From the NCBI GenBank assembly GCA_013288745.1, contig JABDBG010000014.1:1-40578 (forward strand): 40,578 bases of DNA, read 5' to 3'. Under the pieces are notes generated by a model. The model made no database searches. It was not told where the DNA came from and saw nothing but the letters and a program-made list of their open reading frames with translations. A program made the position numbers and the translations under genes. The stretch's first letter is position 1. Every line of letters starts with the position of its first letter. The stretch is from Bacteroidota bacterium. GTDB lineage: Bacteria > Bacteroidota > Bacteroidia > Chitinophagales > Chitinophagaceae. Below are positions 15,229 through 23,480 of the stretch, piece by piece.

Positions 15229-16140
15229 CTATTGTTGCGGAGGCGTATCTGCTGCATCTGCTTGTACCACTTCATAAGCATTAACACCATTTACCTGTAT
15301 CGGTTGAAATAATGTATTATTGAATTGATAATAACTGATATCGCCGGCATTTACCGTTGTGCAGCCATCCGGAAGGTCATATACTACTGCGCCTGCGGGA
15401 GCATCAACCACTTCAAAGTCAGTGCCGTTATCTATATAAAAAATGCCTGCAAAATAATAGAAGGTGCTTCCTCCTACAGTAACTGTTGCATAACCGGTTG
15501 GCAATGTATTAACGTGCATTCCTGTTGGTGGGGCTACTGCGACATAGCCATTATCCTTTGGCTGGTAATAAACACCCTGGTCATAATAATACGGTTGGTC
15601 GTTCCAGTTAACGATCACTGCAGTAGCAGCGAGAGATCCAAGAAAAAATCCAAAAGGGTGATAGAACGAACCATAAAAATATGGATGATAAGGATGGTAG
15701 AAATAAGGATTGTAAGCATAATAACGCCTGCCTCCCCAAACATATGGCGGACGGATATATGCAGGGCGATGATAACCGCCCCAAGGTCTGTGCACAAATG
15801 TACCACCCGGCCTGCCACCTACTGGTCTATAACCTCCCGGAACTCTGTGATAGCCGCCGCCTGGCCTGTATCCACCACCTGGTCTTACTCCGGGTGAAGG
15901 CCTGTATCCCATACCCGGTCTGGCACCCGTGCCTGATCTTGCTCCGCCCCCGGAAGGTCTCATGGAAGCACCACCCGGTCTTCCTCCGTTTCCGCCACGA
16001 CTACCTCCGCCACCGCCATGACCGCCACCACCATGACCACCTCTTTGTGCAAACACCGTATTGTTGTCCACACATATTAATAATAAAGAAGCAGTGATTA
16101 CTATCCCTGCTCTTTTAATGTACGAAAGAGTTTTTTTCAT
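15229..16140 (-). CDS. Secreted Gly-rich DUF6515-family protein
   Basis: A signal peptide (about residues 1-31, ending TVFA before QRGG) is followed by a low-complexity Gly/Arg/Pro/His/Tyr segment to about residue 140, with repeats such as GGYRPGG and GYHRP. A hydrophobic stretch FGFFLGSLAATAVIVNW comes next. The C-terminal part has repeated YYDQGVYYQP, TLPTGYATVTVGGSTFYYFAG and VVYDLPDGCTTVNAGDISYYQ units typical of the family I recall as DUF6515. It is probably an envelope-associated structural or adhesive protein. No enzymatic motif is visible. Confidence 0.78.
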   Translation of the reverse strand: MKKTLSYIKRAGIVITASLLLICVDNNTVFAQRGGHGGGGHGGGGGSRGGNGGRPGGASMRPSGGGARSGTGARPGMGYRPSPGVRPGGGYRPGGGYHRVPGGYRPVGGRPGGTFVHRPWGGYHRPAYIRPPYVWGGRRYYAYNPYFYHPYHPYFYGSFYHPFGFFLGSLAATAVIVNWNDQPYYYDQGVYYQPKDNGYVAVAPPTGMHVNTLPTGYATVTVGGSTFYYFAGIFYIDNGTDFEVVDAPAGAVVYDLPDGCTTVNAGDISYYQFNNTLFQPIQVNGVNAYEVVQADAADTPPQQ

Positions 16141-16355
16141 AAGCTTTTTAATTTTATTAATACAAATTCTGTGCTGTATTTTATGTTTAAAGCTAATAAT
16201 TCCTTTTGTTAATTATTAAAATTCAACATGTAATATTATAGACGGTATTTTTATACTATGAACTGTATTTTAATGGCATAAAAATTAACTTCTAAATGTC
16301 TTTTTTATCGAAAGAATACCCTGAAAGTTGCTTATTTTTACAAAAAGAATATTGT

Positions 16356-16688
16356 ATGATTATTTTCGTAGCCGGTTTACCTTATGATTTAGATGATGCA
16401 GAATTAGAAGAGATTTTTGAAAAGTTTGGAGTAGTAAATTCTGCAAAAGTAGCTATTGATAAAGAGACTGGTAAAAGTAAAGGTTTTGCATTTGTAGATA
16501 TGCCTAACAGTGTAGAAGCAAAAGATGCGATTGAAAACTTGAATGATATTTCCCTGGGTAAAAAACCAATGGTTGTTAAAGAAGCCGAAGAACGTACCAA
16601 ACCAGGTGGCGGTCAGGGTGGTGGAGGTTTTCGCGGCGGCAATAGTAGTGGTGGTTTCAATAATAACCGTGATCGAAATCGTTATTAA
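16356..16688 (+). CDS. RRM-type RNA-binding protein with glycine-rich tail
   Basis: The 110-residue protein is one RNA recognition motif plus an RGG-like tail. RNP2 is IFVAGL at the start and RNP1 is KGFAFVDM, separated by the normal helix AELEEIFEKFG. The tail GGGQGGGGFRGGN followed by an Asn/Arg-rich end is usual for bacterial RRM proteins in Bacteroidota and cyanobacteria, where some are cold-induced. An upstream in-frame ATG at 16296 would add 20 residues that do not fit the fold, so 16356 is chosen. The gene stands alone. Confidence 0.9.
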   Translation: MIIFVAGLPYDLDDAELEEIFEKFGVVNSAKVAIDKETGKSKGFAFVDMPNSVEAKDAIENLNDISLGKKPMVVKEAEERTKPGGGQGGGGFRGGNSSGGFNNNRDRNRY

Positions 16689-16765
16689 TATTATTTCCCA
16701 GCTAAGTAATTCTACTCAACATCGTTGTGTCACTCACTTGTACTATTAGTTCTATGCGCAACTTT

Positions 16766-17188
16766 TTATACAGATAAAGTGCGGGCCGTATAATTATTAT
16801 TATTGATCAGTTTCGCAGCGATAAAAGAAAGCGAGCCGAGTACTATACCGGAAACAGCCCCTGAAATAATTCCTGTAAAAAACATCATTACCTGTGGGTC
16901 GTCCGGCATCAAAAGCCTTTGCATTATTTGCATTTCTGCGTCATGATTCGTTGCGTATATGGTAAAAAAGGTTAAATGCAAAACCGTCATCCAAACAGCA
17001 TTCAAAATGCTTACAGCTAAGCCATTTAGAAAGTATTGGACTGTGCAATATCTTGCAATTACAAAAGCGCTGATAATAAAGATCCCACTCCAACAAAAAG
17101 GCTCAAAAGTAACAGGGATCAGATACACTGTTGCAAAACCCATCGCTACACCAAATGCGGATAATAAAAAGATCAATGGCCATTTCAT
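16766..17188 (-). CDS. Small hypothetical integral membrane protein
   Basis: The 140-residue protein shows four likely transmembrane segments: residues 4-24 (PLIFLLSAFGVAMGFATVYL), 33-50, 55-78 (LNGLAVSILNAVWMTVLHLTFF) and 102-124 (FFTGIISGAVSGIVLGSLSF). A polar loop (NHDAEMQIMQRLLMPDDPQ) separates the last two. No named family is recognised. A TATCTTTG box (17214-17221, minus strand) 25 bases before the ATG supports the gene being real. Confidence 0.65.
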   Translation of the reverse strand: MKWPLIFLLSAFGVAMGFATVYLIPVTFEPFCWSGIFIISAFVIARYCTVQYFLNGLAVSILNAVWMTVLHLTFFTIYATNHDAEMQIMQRLLMPDDPQVMMFFTGIISGAVSGIVLGSLSFIAAKLINNNNYTARTLSV

Positions 17189-17213
17189 ACTTTAAATTTT
17201 GATTATACAAATC

Positions 17214-17221
17214 CAAAGATA
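17214..17221 (-). promoter_or_regulatory. -7 promoter element of the small membrane protein gene
   Basis: CAAAGATA on the plus strand is TATCTTTG on the minus strand, 25 bases before the ATG at 17188. The -33 box is not evident. Confidence 0.4.
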
Positions 17222-17412
17222 AAAGGCCTTAACAGAGAAGAAGGGATAATAGTATTAAGTTATTGTTGTGTTTACCGGATATTGCATTGTTACATTTACT
17301 ATCATTTACCAGTAAAGGTTGGGTAATAAATATTTATTTTTTTTGTCTCTATTTTAAGCTAAAATGAGTGTGTTATATCATATTATTGCAATTCAATAAT
17401 TAAAAAATATCT

Positions 17413-18246
17413 ATGAAAAAAGCATTTTTATTGGTTTGTGTTGCGGCTCTTCTTTTCTCTTGTAAAAAATCAGGTAGCGGGACATCTACTAACAATAATA
17501 ATTCTAATAATAACAACAATAATAATACACCCGGTAACGATTCTCTTTTCTTTGTAATATCAATAAGGGATTATAGTCCGCAAAACCTTGTTAATGATTC
17601 TATTGTTTATAATAGCGCTAATAAAATAGCTAAATTTCTGCAATATGAATATGATACTACTTCCGGACCGGCAATTGCAGATAGTATTAGAACTGTTTTT
17701 TCATTTTCAGGTGCAGATACAATACCTTCTTCTTATATATCTTACCAAGACGGAACTACAGATCCTCATTTATTAAGTTATGATGGTCAGGGCCGTATTG
17801 TGAAAGATACATCAACTTCAGGGTCAGGATATGTTGCTTATTTCTCTTATCCTAATAATGAGATAGTGTCTACAGTTCTTTTTGAAGGAACGTATGTTGA
17901 TACTCAGATCGATACACTGTTTATGGGGAGTAATAATATAAATTCAAGTGCGTTGTATTATTCCGGAGGAGACTTTTCAACTATTCATTTGAGTTACTCT
18001 TCTTACAATAATCCGGTTTATAACCCTGGTATTGAAAATGGTGTTGGGCCGTTACTATATCTTCTATGTCTTGATGGATATGGAGGGGGAGCCGATTATA
18101 TTTCAAAAAAACAAACAAGTAGTGAAAGTATTATTCAGGATGGAACTTTTTTAGGTAGTTTCAATTTTAATATTTCTCTCGACTCACGTGCAAGAGTATC
18201 ACAGTATACCGCGAGCGGAGCAACTGTTTTATATACTTACAAATAA
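17413..18246 (+). CDS. Asn-rich linker lipoprotein, hypothetical
   Basis: The signal peptide MKKAFLLVCVAALLFSC ends in a good lipobox (LLFSC), so Cys17 should be lipidated; the KKSGSG after it does not block outer-membrane sorting. An Asn-rich linker (NNNNSNNNNNNN, encoded by AAT/AAC repeats near 17492-17526) ties the anchor to a beta-rich domain. That domain contains LLSYDGQGRIVKDT and YFSYPNNEIVS, similar in style to DUF4595-like or YD-repeat-like lipoproteins of Bacteroidota. No catalytic motif is visible and the function is unknown. A strong terminator follows. Confidence 0.75.
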   Translation: MKKAFLLVCVAALLFSCKKSGSGTSTNNNNSNNNNNNNTPGNDSLFFVISIRDYSPQNLVNDSIVYNSANKIAKFLQYEYDTTSGPAIADSIRTVFSFSGADTIPSSYISYQDGTTDPHLLSYDGQGRIVKDTSTSGSGYVAYFSYPNNEIVSTVLFEGTYVDTQIDTLFMGSNNINSSALYYSGGDFSTIHLSYSSYNNPVYNPGIENGVGPLLYLLCLDGYGGGADYISKKQTSSESIIQDGTFLGSFNFNISLDSRARVSQYTASGATVLYTYK

Positions 18247-18265
18247 GAAGTTATTTTAAATAATT

Positions 18266-18300
18266 AAAATCCTCCGCTTTTATAAGGCGGAGGATTTTTT
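18266..18300 (+). terminator. Terminator after the Asn-rich lipoprotein gene
   Basis: AAAATCCTCCGC (18266-18277) pairs with GCGGAGGATTTT (18287-18298) and runs into a T-tract. The A-rich 5' side would also let it act for the minus-strand DUF4919 gene. Confidence 0.88.
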
Positions 18301-18316
18301 TGATCTGTAAAGACCA

Positions 18317-19006
18317 CTAATTGCTTAATAGTTTCTTTTCCATTTCCAGTATTTTATTTACATCAAAGAACAGACCTTTGATATTATATTTATTTTCTTT
18401 AACGCCTAAGTAATCGCAGCCCGTTTGTGTTAATGTTTGTTCGCCGGAAAAATCAAAACCTAAAATTTGTAACATATCATACTCCTGGCTTACCATTATT
18501 ACAAAAAAACCTCTTTCCTCAGTTCGGCCATCGCCCGATGACAATATAGTTTTTATGATCTTTTCTTTTTTAAAATTGATCAGGTTCGCTAAACTGTCAT
18601 TGCCTGTTTTGATATAAGAGTAGGAAAGGATATTCAGATCACGCAGGCTGAATGGATTTATTTTTAAACCAATATTTTCATAATAAACAGCACTGTCATA
18701 ATCCGCTAACGTTAATAATTTTTTGTCGTATAGTTTCCCTGTAGAATCAGAATAAGTTGAACCGCCGTATGGAATATAACCAGGTTGAGAAGGAGCGCCG
18801 TAAAATAATAAAGTGTATTGCTCTTCGGTTAAAGTCGTATCATTATTCTGGTACCTGGCAAAAAGCTTTGGATAATAATTATCAGACTTCTTTTTATTTA
18901 TTTCTTTTTCAATTTTTTTATAATTCGGTTTATATATTTTACGCTGCGCGTAATTATAGCTTACAAAAAAGGTGAGTAACAGTATTATGATCAATTGTTT
19001 CTTCAT
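18317..19006 (-). CDS. Secreted DUF4919-family protein
   Basis: The 229-residue protein starts with a signal peptide (MKKQLIIILLLTFFVSYNYA) and continues KPNYKKIEKEINKKKSDNYYPKLFARYQNNDTTLTEEQYTLLFYG. This resembles the family I recall as DUF4919, secreted proteins of Bacteroidota with no known activity. A GYIPYGG segment and a helical C-terminal half follow. A longer in-frame reading begins at 19060 but would precede the signal peptide and overlap the S9 peptidase stop; the start at 19006 is preferred. It lies 29 bases downstream of the peptidase gene and probably shares its transcript. Confidence 0.78.
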   Translation of the reverse strand: MKKQLIIILLLTFFVSYNYAQRKIYKPNYKKIEKEINKKKSDNYYPKLFARYQNNDTTLTEEQYTLLFYGAPSQPGYIPYGGSTYSDSTGKLYDKKLLTLADYDSAVYYENIGLKINPFSLRDLNILSYSYIKTGNDSLANLINFKKEKIIKTILSSGDGRTEERGFFVIMVSQEYDMLQILGFDFSGEQTLTQTGCDYLGVKENKYNIKGLFFDVNKILEMEKKLLSN

Positions 19007-19035
19007 AGAGCAATTTTTAGTTGATAAAACATTTA

Positions 19036-20934
19036 TTATTTCAATGTCTCGTCTAACCATTTAAAAAATTCATGTTGCCATACCAATGCATTTTGCGGAC
19101 TTAATACCCAATGGTTCTCTTCCGGAAAATAAATAAACCGGCTTTTAATACCTCTAAGCTGTGCAGCCTGAAATGCTTGCTGGCCCTGACCGATCGACAC
19201 ACGGAAATCTTTGCCGCCCTGGAAGATGAGGATTGGCGTGTTCCATTTCTCTACCATATTGCTTGGCGATTGACTAAAAGATCTTTGTGCAACAGCATTG
19301 TCTTTCTCCCAATATGCGCCGCCTTTTTCCCAGTTCTCAAAAAACATTTCATCCGTAGTGCCGTACATACTTCTAAAATCAAAAACACCATCATGTGCTA
19401 TAAAAGTTTTGAAACGATTATTATGAATACCTGCTAAATAAAAAACAGAGAAGCCACCATAGCTTGCGCCAACACAGCCTAAACGGTTTTTATCTACGTA
19501 AGGTTCTTTGCTGGCATCATCAATGGCACTTAAATAATCCTGCATAACCTGGCCACCCCAGTCTTTACTTATCTGTTCGTTCCATTGTGTGCCATGCCCG
19601 GGCATACCCCTGCGGTTTGGCGCTACAATAATATAGCCTTGAGATGCCATCAATTGAAAATTCCAGCGGTAAGAATAAAATTGTGTGAGTGCAACTTGTG
19701 GTCCGCCCTGGCAATATAAAAGTGTTGGGTATTTTTTTGTTGAATCGAAATTTGGCGGATAGATCATCCAGACCAGCATTTCTTTTCCATCGGTTGTTTT
19801 TACAAAACGCCTTTCTGTTTTACACATCCCGATCGTTGCATAAGTAGGCGTGTTAACATGCGTTAATTGTTGCATAGAACCATCCGCTAGTTGAACACTA
19901 TACAATTCTTTAGCATGGTTGATATCTTCCCTGCCAACGATCATGGTATTACCACTTTGTCCAATAATATCATCTACATCAAAATCGCCTTTGGTAATTT
20001 GTGTCACTACAGGAAGTGCTTTTGAATGGCCAGGGTAGGTTACTTCAAATAATTGCGACGTTCCATTTACAGGAGCTGTAAAATAGATCCTTTTACCATC
20101 AGCACTCCATTTAAAATTATCTACATGTATATCATCTCTTGAAGCAGTAAGGTTCATTTTAACAGAACCATTCATTACAACGATATCATTTTTATCAGAT
20201 TCATATCCATCTCTTTTCATACTCAACCAGGCAAGCTGGCCCTGTTTATTATATGCGGGTGCAACATCATAACCCATCATTCCTTCGGTAAGGTTAGTTG
20301 TTTTACCAGTGGCAAGATCATATGCGTAGATATCAGTGTTGGTACTGATAGCATTGGCGGTACCAAATTTTTTCTTACAAGAATAAATGATCTGTTTGCT
20401 ATCATTACTCCAAACAAATTCACCAACATCATAAGGTTCTTCCGGCATAATGTCGGTTGTATCTCCAACCTTGCTGCCATTATTTGCTAGCGCTAATTTG
20501 AGGTGGTTAAATTTACCATCTGACCATTTATCCCAATGGCGATAATTAAGACTATCAAAAATATAAACATTCGATTTTGGAAGATCCGGATAACTGTCTG
20601 AACCAAAAACCTTTTTTACTTTAACGGCTTCGGCAGTAAGAATATATTTTCCGTCGGGTGATATTTTATTGCTTGGCAAAATCAGTTCAGGATTGCTGAC
20701 CATCACCGGATCGCCGCCGGTTACAGGGATCATATAACTTTGTGCATTTGATTTGTTCTCAGCAATATCGGGCGTACTAACATTGTATACAATAAACTTT
20801 CCGTCTGTAGATATGCCTGAGCCCGTGACTCTTCCGAGCTGCCAAAGTAATTCTGGTGTCATTTTGTTTTGTGCAAATGTGAAAGTGGTTAAAAAAATGG
20901 CGGTTATAATAAATATCAATCTTCTGATTAGCAT
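19036..20934 (-). CDS. S9-family prolyl oligopeptidase / dipeptidyl-peptidase-like secreted peptidase
   Basis: A signal peptide (MLIRRLIFIITAIFLTTFTFA) precedes a seven-bladed beta-propeller with repeated SPDGKYI/SADGKRIYF-type blades. The alpha/beta-hydrolase domain carries Ser491 in GASYGG, Asp576 in GGKDFRV and His608 in ENHWV, so the triad is complete. NRRGMPGHG forms the oxyanion-side loop. S9 enzymes cleave short peptides, often after proline or alanine; with a signal peptide this one should work in the periplasm or outside, for peptide scavenging. Exact specificity cannot be read. The length (632 residues) is normal. Confidence 0.93.
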   Translation of the reverse strand: MLIRRLIFIITAIFLTTFTFAQNKMTPELLWQLGRVTGSGISTDGKFIVYNVSTPDIAENKSNAQSYMIPVTGGDPVMVSNPELILPSNKISPDGKYILTAEAVKVKKVFGSDSYPDLPKSNVYIFDSLNYRHWDKWSDGKFNHLKLALANNGSKVGDTTDIMPEEPYDVGEFVWSNDSKQIIYSCKKKFGTANAISTNTDIYAYDLATGKTTNLTEGMMGYDVAPAYNKQGQLAWLSMKRDGYESDKNDIVVMNGSVKMNLTASRDDIHVDNFKWSADGKRIYFTAPVNGTSQLFEVTYPGHSKALPVVTQITKGDFDVDDIIGQSGNTMIVGREDINHAKELYSVQLADGSMQQLTHVNTPTYATIGMCKTERRFVKTTDGKEMLVWMIYPPNFDSTKKYPTLLYCQGGPQVALTQFYSYRWNFQLMASQGYIIVAPNRRGMPGHGTQWNEQISKDWGGQVMQDYLSAIDDASKEPYVDKNRLGCVGASYGGFSVFYLAGIHNNRFKTFIAHDGVFDFRSMYGTTDEMFFENWEKGGAYWEKDNAVAQRSFSQSPSNMVEKWNTPILIFQGGKDFRVSIGQGQQAFQAAQLRGIKSRFIYFPEENHWVLSPQNALVWQHEFFKWLDETLK

Positions 20935-21010
20935 ATAAATACTTTATGATGGTTTTCGCATAAGCGAAAAAATATTTACTAAGTTAAGAACTTTGAATGT
21001 GAAAAGAAGG

Positions 21011-22555
21011 TTATTTATACTCGCCGAAAACTTTTCTCAACTCATCAGATATTTCGCCGAGGGTACAGTGATTTTCGACGGCTTCGATCACCAATGGCAT
21101 TAGGTTTTGGCCACCGATAGCTGCATTGTTAAGCTGTTGCAGGCACTTCATTACTTTGCTGTTATCTCTCGTAGTTTTTAACGCATTTAATTTGTCAGTC
21201 TGTATCTGCCGGATGCTGTCATCTATTTTAAAGCCGGAGATCATACTCTTTTCATCGACCTCAAACTTGTTTACGCCAACGATGATCTTTTCTTCTTTTT
21301 CAACTTGTTGTTGATGCACGTAAGCGCTGTTACTAATTTCATTTTGAATAAAGCCTTGTTCGATAGCGTTCACACTGCCACCCATGACATCAATTTTCTC
21401 TATTATTTTCCACGCAGCAGTCTCTACTTCGTTGGTCAATGTTTCTATAAAATAGCTTCCTGCTAATGGATCAACAGTGTCCGGCGCGCCACTTTCAAAA
21501 GCTACTATTTGTTGTATGCGGAGTGCTGTTGTAGCAGCATTTTCGCTTGGTAAACTTACTGCTTCGTCGTAACCATCGGTGTGTAAACTCTGTGTACCGC
21601 CCAAAACTGCGGCCAGTGTTTGTATAGTAACCCTGGCAATATTATTTAACGGCTGTTGCGCAGTTAAGGTAACGCCGCCTGTTTGTGTATGAAAGCGCAG
21701 CATCATTGCCTTAGGATCTGTAGCACCAAGCTTTTTCATTATCTTGGCCCACATCCTTCTTGCCGCACGAAATTTTGCTATCTCTTCAAACAAATTATTT
21801 TGCGCGTTGAAGAAAAAAGAAAGGCGCTTACCGAAGGTGTCTATATCTAATCCTTTGTCCAGAGCGGCTTTTACGTAAGCTTTACCGTTACTTAGTGTAA
21901 ACGCAATTTCCTGTACTGCCGTACTTCCCGCTTCGCGGATATGATAACCGGAGATAGAGATCGTGTTCCATTTAGGTAATTCTTTTGCGCACCATTCAAA
22001 AATATCCGTGATGATGCGCATGGATGCTTTTGGCGGATAGATATAAGTTCCTCTTGCTTCATATTCTTTTAAAATATCATTTTGTATGGTACCGGTAATT
22101 TTTGTAAGATCAGCACCTTGCTTTTTTGCCAGGGCAACATACAGTGCCAATAAAATATAACCTGTTGCATTGATCGTCATGGAAATGGAAATATCTTCCA
22201 GCGTAATGCCTTCAAATAATCTTTCCATGTCTGCTAATGAATCTATTGCTACGCCTACTTTTCCTACTTCACCTTCTGCTAACGGATGATCGCTATCATA
22301 ACCAATTTGTGTAGGCAAGTCAAAGGCAACACTTAAACCGTTTACGCCTTGTGATAATAAATAATGGTAGCGTTTGTTGCTTTCTTCTGCCGTGCTGAAG
22401 CCTGCATATTGTCGCATGGTCCAGAGTTTGCCGCGGTACATATCGGGTTGTATGCCTCTTGTAAAAGGGAACTCTCCCGGTAGTTCGTTTGATGGAACAG
22501 ATTCCGTGTAAAGTGGTTTTATTTCTATGCCTGAATCAGTGAATATTTTTTTCAT
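21011..22555 (-). CDS. Methylmalonyl-CoA mutase-type large subunit (without B12 domain)
   Basis: The 514-residue protein is the TIM-barrel catalytic domain of adenosylcobalamin-dependent acyl-CoA mutases. Motifs include [84 protein letters not shown] and [14 protein letters not shown]. The protein ends about where the barrel ends; the cobalamin-binding domain (DxHxxG) is absent, so a separate small subunit encoded elsewhere is needed. Succinyl-CoA/methylmalonyl-CoA exchange is the likely reaction, but isobutyryl- or other acyl-CoA mutases share this architecture. A longer reading from 22672 would be translated from a repeat region; the ATG at 22555 fits the family start. Confidence 0.9.
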   Translation of the reverse strand: MKKIFTDSGIEIKPLYTESVPSNELPGEFPFTRGIQPDMYRGKLWTMRQYAGFSTAEESNKRYHYLLSQGVNGLSVAFDLPTQIGYDSDHPLAEGEVGKVGVAIDSLADMERLFEGITLEDISISMTINATGYILLALYVALAKKQGADLTKITGTIQNDILKEYEARGTYIYPPKASMRIITDIFEWCAKELPKWNTISISGYHIREAGSTAVQEIAFTLSNGKAYVKAALDKGLDIDTFGKRLSFFFNAQNNLFEEIAKFRAARRMWAKIMKKLGATDPKAMMLRFHTQTGGVTLTAQQPLNNIARVTIQTLAAVLGGTQSLHTDGYDEAVSLPSENAATTALRIQQIVAFESGAPDTVDPLAGSYFIETLTNEVETAAWKIIEKIDVMGGSVNAIEQGFIQNEISNSAYVHQQQVEKEEKIIVGVNKFEVDEKSMISGFKIDDSIRQIQTDKLNALKTTRDNSKVMKCLQQLNNAAIGGQNLMPLVIEAVENHCTLGEISDELRKVFGEYK

Positions 22556-22580
22556 ACAGATGAATTTTCTTTTCTTTTTT

Positions 22581-22656
22581 GTCTGAATTGGGATTCGTCG
22601 GATTTTGGGATTAATCGGATTTCTTGTTCTTAAATCCAACGAATCCCAATTTAGAC
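22581..22656. repeat. Inverted repeat with three copies of a 16-bp GGGATTnnTCGGATTT unit
   Basis: Arms 22581-22605 and 22632-22656 pair over 25 bp with two mismatches. The 16-bp unit occurs at 22590-22605, again directly at 22607-22622 (GGGATTAATCGGATTT), and inverted at 22632-22647. It lies just upstream of the mutase start, probably in its leader. Confidence 0.75.
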
Positions 22657-22690
22657 AATAGCTAAATCGCATTGCAACAGTTCCAAGTAC

Positions 22691-22708
22691 TCCCGAAAGC
22701 CTTCGGGA
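22691..22708. repeat. TCCCGA-type short palindrome
   Basis: TCCCGAA (22691-22697) and TTCGGGA (22702-22708) pair around AGCC. Related palindromes occur at 4981-4995 and 39678-39695. Confidence 0.6.
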
Positions 22709-22740
22709 ACTGAAGTTTAATTATTGTACTAAAGTTAGGC

Positions 22741-22826
22741 AAAAAAAGGACGACCGACGACTGATAACCGACGACCGAAAGAAGTTAGCTCTTTCAATTG
22801 TCAGCGGTGGTCAGTGGCCGGTCGTC
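22741..22826 (-). repeat. Heptad-repeat imperfect hairpin (GACnACy family), with T-tract on the minus strand
   Basis: Arm 1 reads in 7-bp units GACGACC, GACGACT, GATAACC, GACGACC (22749-22776). Arm 2, read on the minus strand from 22826, is GACGACC, GGCCACT, GACCACC, GCTGACA. The outermost heptads pair perfectly, the inner ones partly. Seven As at 22741-22747 give a T7 on the minus strand, so it may terminate the minus-strand gene ending at 22842. Confidence 0.75.
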
Positions 22827-22841
22827 TGTGTCGAAAAAAAA

Positions 22842-23363
22842 TTACAATATCTTTTTCGCCTCGATCTGCAACGCATCTAAAACGAGACTGCTAAGTTCTG
22901 CCTGCGGATTGATAGACGCATATTCTAATAAACGTTTGCTAAGGTCGATCGCTGGTCCTTGCGATGGCAATGTTGCAGCAACCTGGTTAATGATGTAAAC
23001 ATTCTGATCTTTTAAATTTCCGATCGCTTTCCACATTTCTGCGCTTACATATATCTGCTGGCTGGTATTGTATTCGTATTCACTGCGCAATGTCTGTATC
23101 AGGGTTAACTGAAGTTCGAGTATGCTGATATCACTGTACGGGGTACGACTCACCAAATTTTTAAATGCTGCTCTTTCAGCGAATAGCGTTAATCGTTCAT
23201 AAGCCTGTAAACGTAATTTGATCGTTTCGTTATTTAATCCCAGGCGTTCTTTGAAAAGCGCTTTCATGGCGTGAAATTCGAATAATAACCAGGTGATAGC
23301 GCCTAATAAAAGAATGGTTACGGGTACCGCAACATCCTGGTAAGTAATTAGTAATAAAGTCAT
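22842..23363 (-). CDS. Single-pass membrane protein, DUF7935-like
   Basis: The 173-residue protein has one N-terminal transmembrane helix (VAVPVTILLLGAITWLLFEF) followed by a helical cytoplasmic domain: LRLQAYERLTLFAERAAFKNLVSR, LQLTLIQTLRSEYEYNTSQQIYVS and a C-terminal helix ending EAKKIL. This pattern resembles a widespread uncharacterised Bacteroidota family that I recall, with moderate confidence, as DUF7935. The start at 23363 is chosen over a longer reading from 23405 because the -7 promoter box lies at 23381-23388, which would leave the longer start untranscribed. Function unknown. Confidence 0.75.
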   Translation of the reverse strand: MTLLLITYQDVAVPVTILLLGAITWLLFEFHAMKALFKERLGLNNETIKLRLQAYERLTLFAERAAFKNLVSRTPYSDISILELQLTLIQTLRSEYEYNTSQQIYVSAEMWKAIGNLKDQNVYIINQVAATLPSQGPAIDLSKRLLEYASINPQAELSSLVLDALQIEAKKIL

Positions 23364-23380
23364 GTTTTTTAATTTGTAGG

Positions 23381-23388
23381 CAAAAATA
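23381..23388 (-). promoter_or_regulatory. -7 promoter element of the DUF7935-like gene
   Basis: TATTTTTGCC on the minus strand matches TAnnTTTG 17 bases before the ATG at 23363. It also argues against the longer start. Confidence 0.45.
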
Positions 23389-23456
23389 CAGTAATCTTTC
23401 GCCAATTATTTCCTGCTTTCGAAAAGAGTGGATAAGTATAGATTTTTAAATAATTG

Positions 23457-23464
23457 TACCTTTG
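23457..23464 (+). promoter_or_regulatory. -7 promoter element of the iscA-like gene
   Basis: TACCTTTG matches TAnnTTTG 16 bases before the ATG at 23481. A -33 TTTG at the right spacing is not seen. Confidence 0.45.
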
Positions 23465-23480
23465 TATCAAATTATACATC

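Noticed and set aside
15325-16097. Long plus-strand open frames opposite the DUF6515 gene
   Set aside because: They arise from the biased Gly/Pro/Tyr coding sequence of the minus strand and translate to His/Cys-rich low-complexity peptides.
22556-22672. Longer N-terminus of the acyl-CoA mutase starting at 22672
   Set aside because: The extra 39 residues are translated from the repeat element and have no similarity to the family; the ATG at 22555 fits.
22812-22818. GCCACTG on the minus strand upstream of a B12-dependent mutase, resembling part of a cobalamin riboswitch
   Set aside because: It is one unit of the heptad repeat, and none of the other conserved cobalamin-riboswitch boxes could be found around it.
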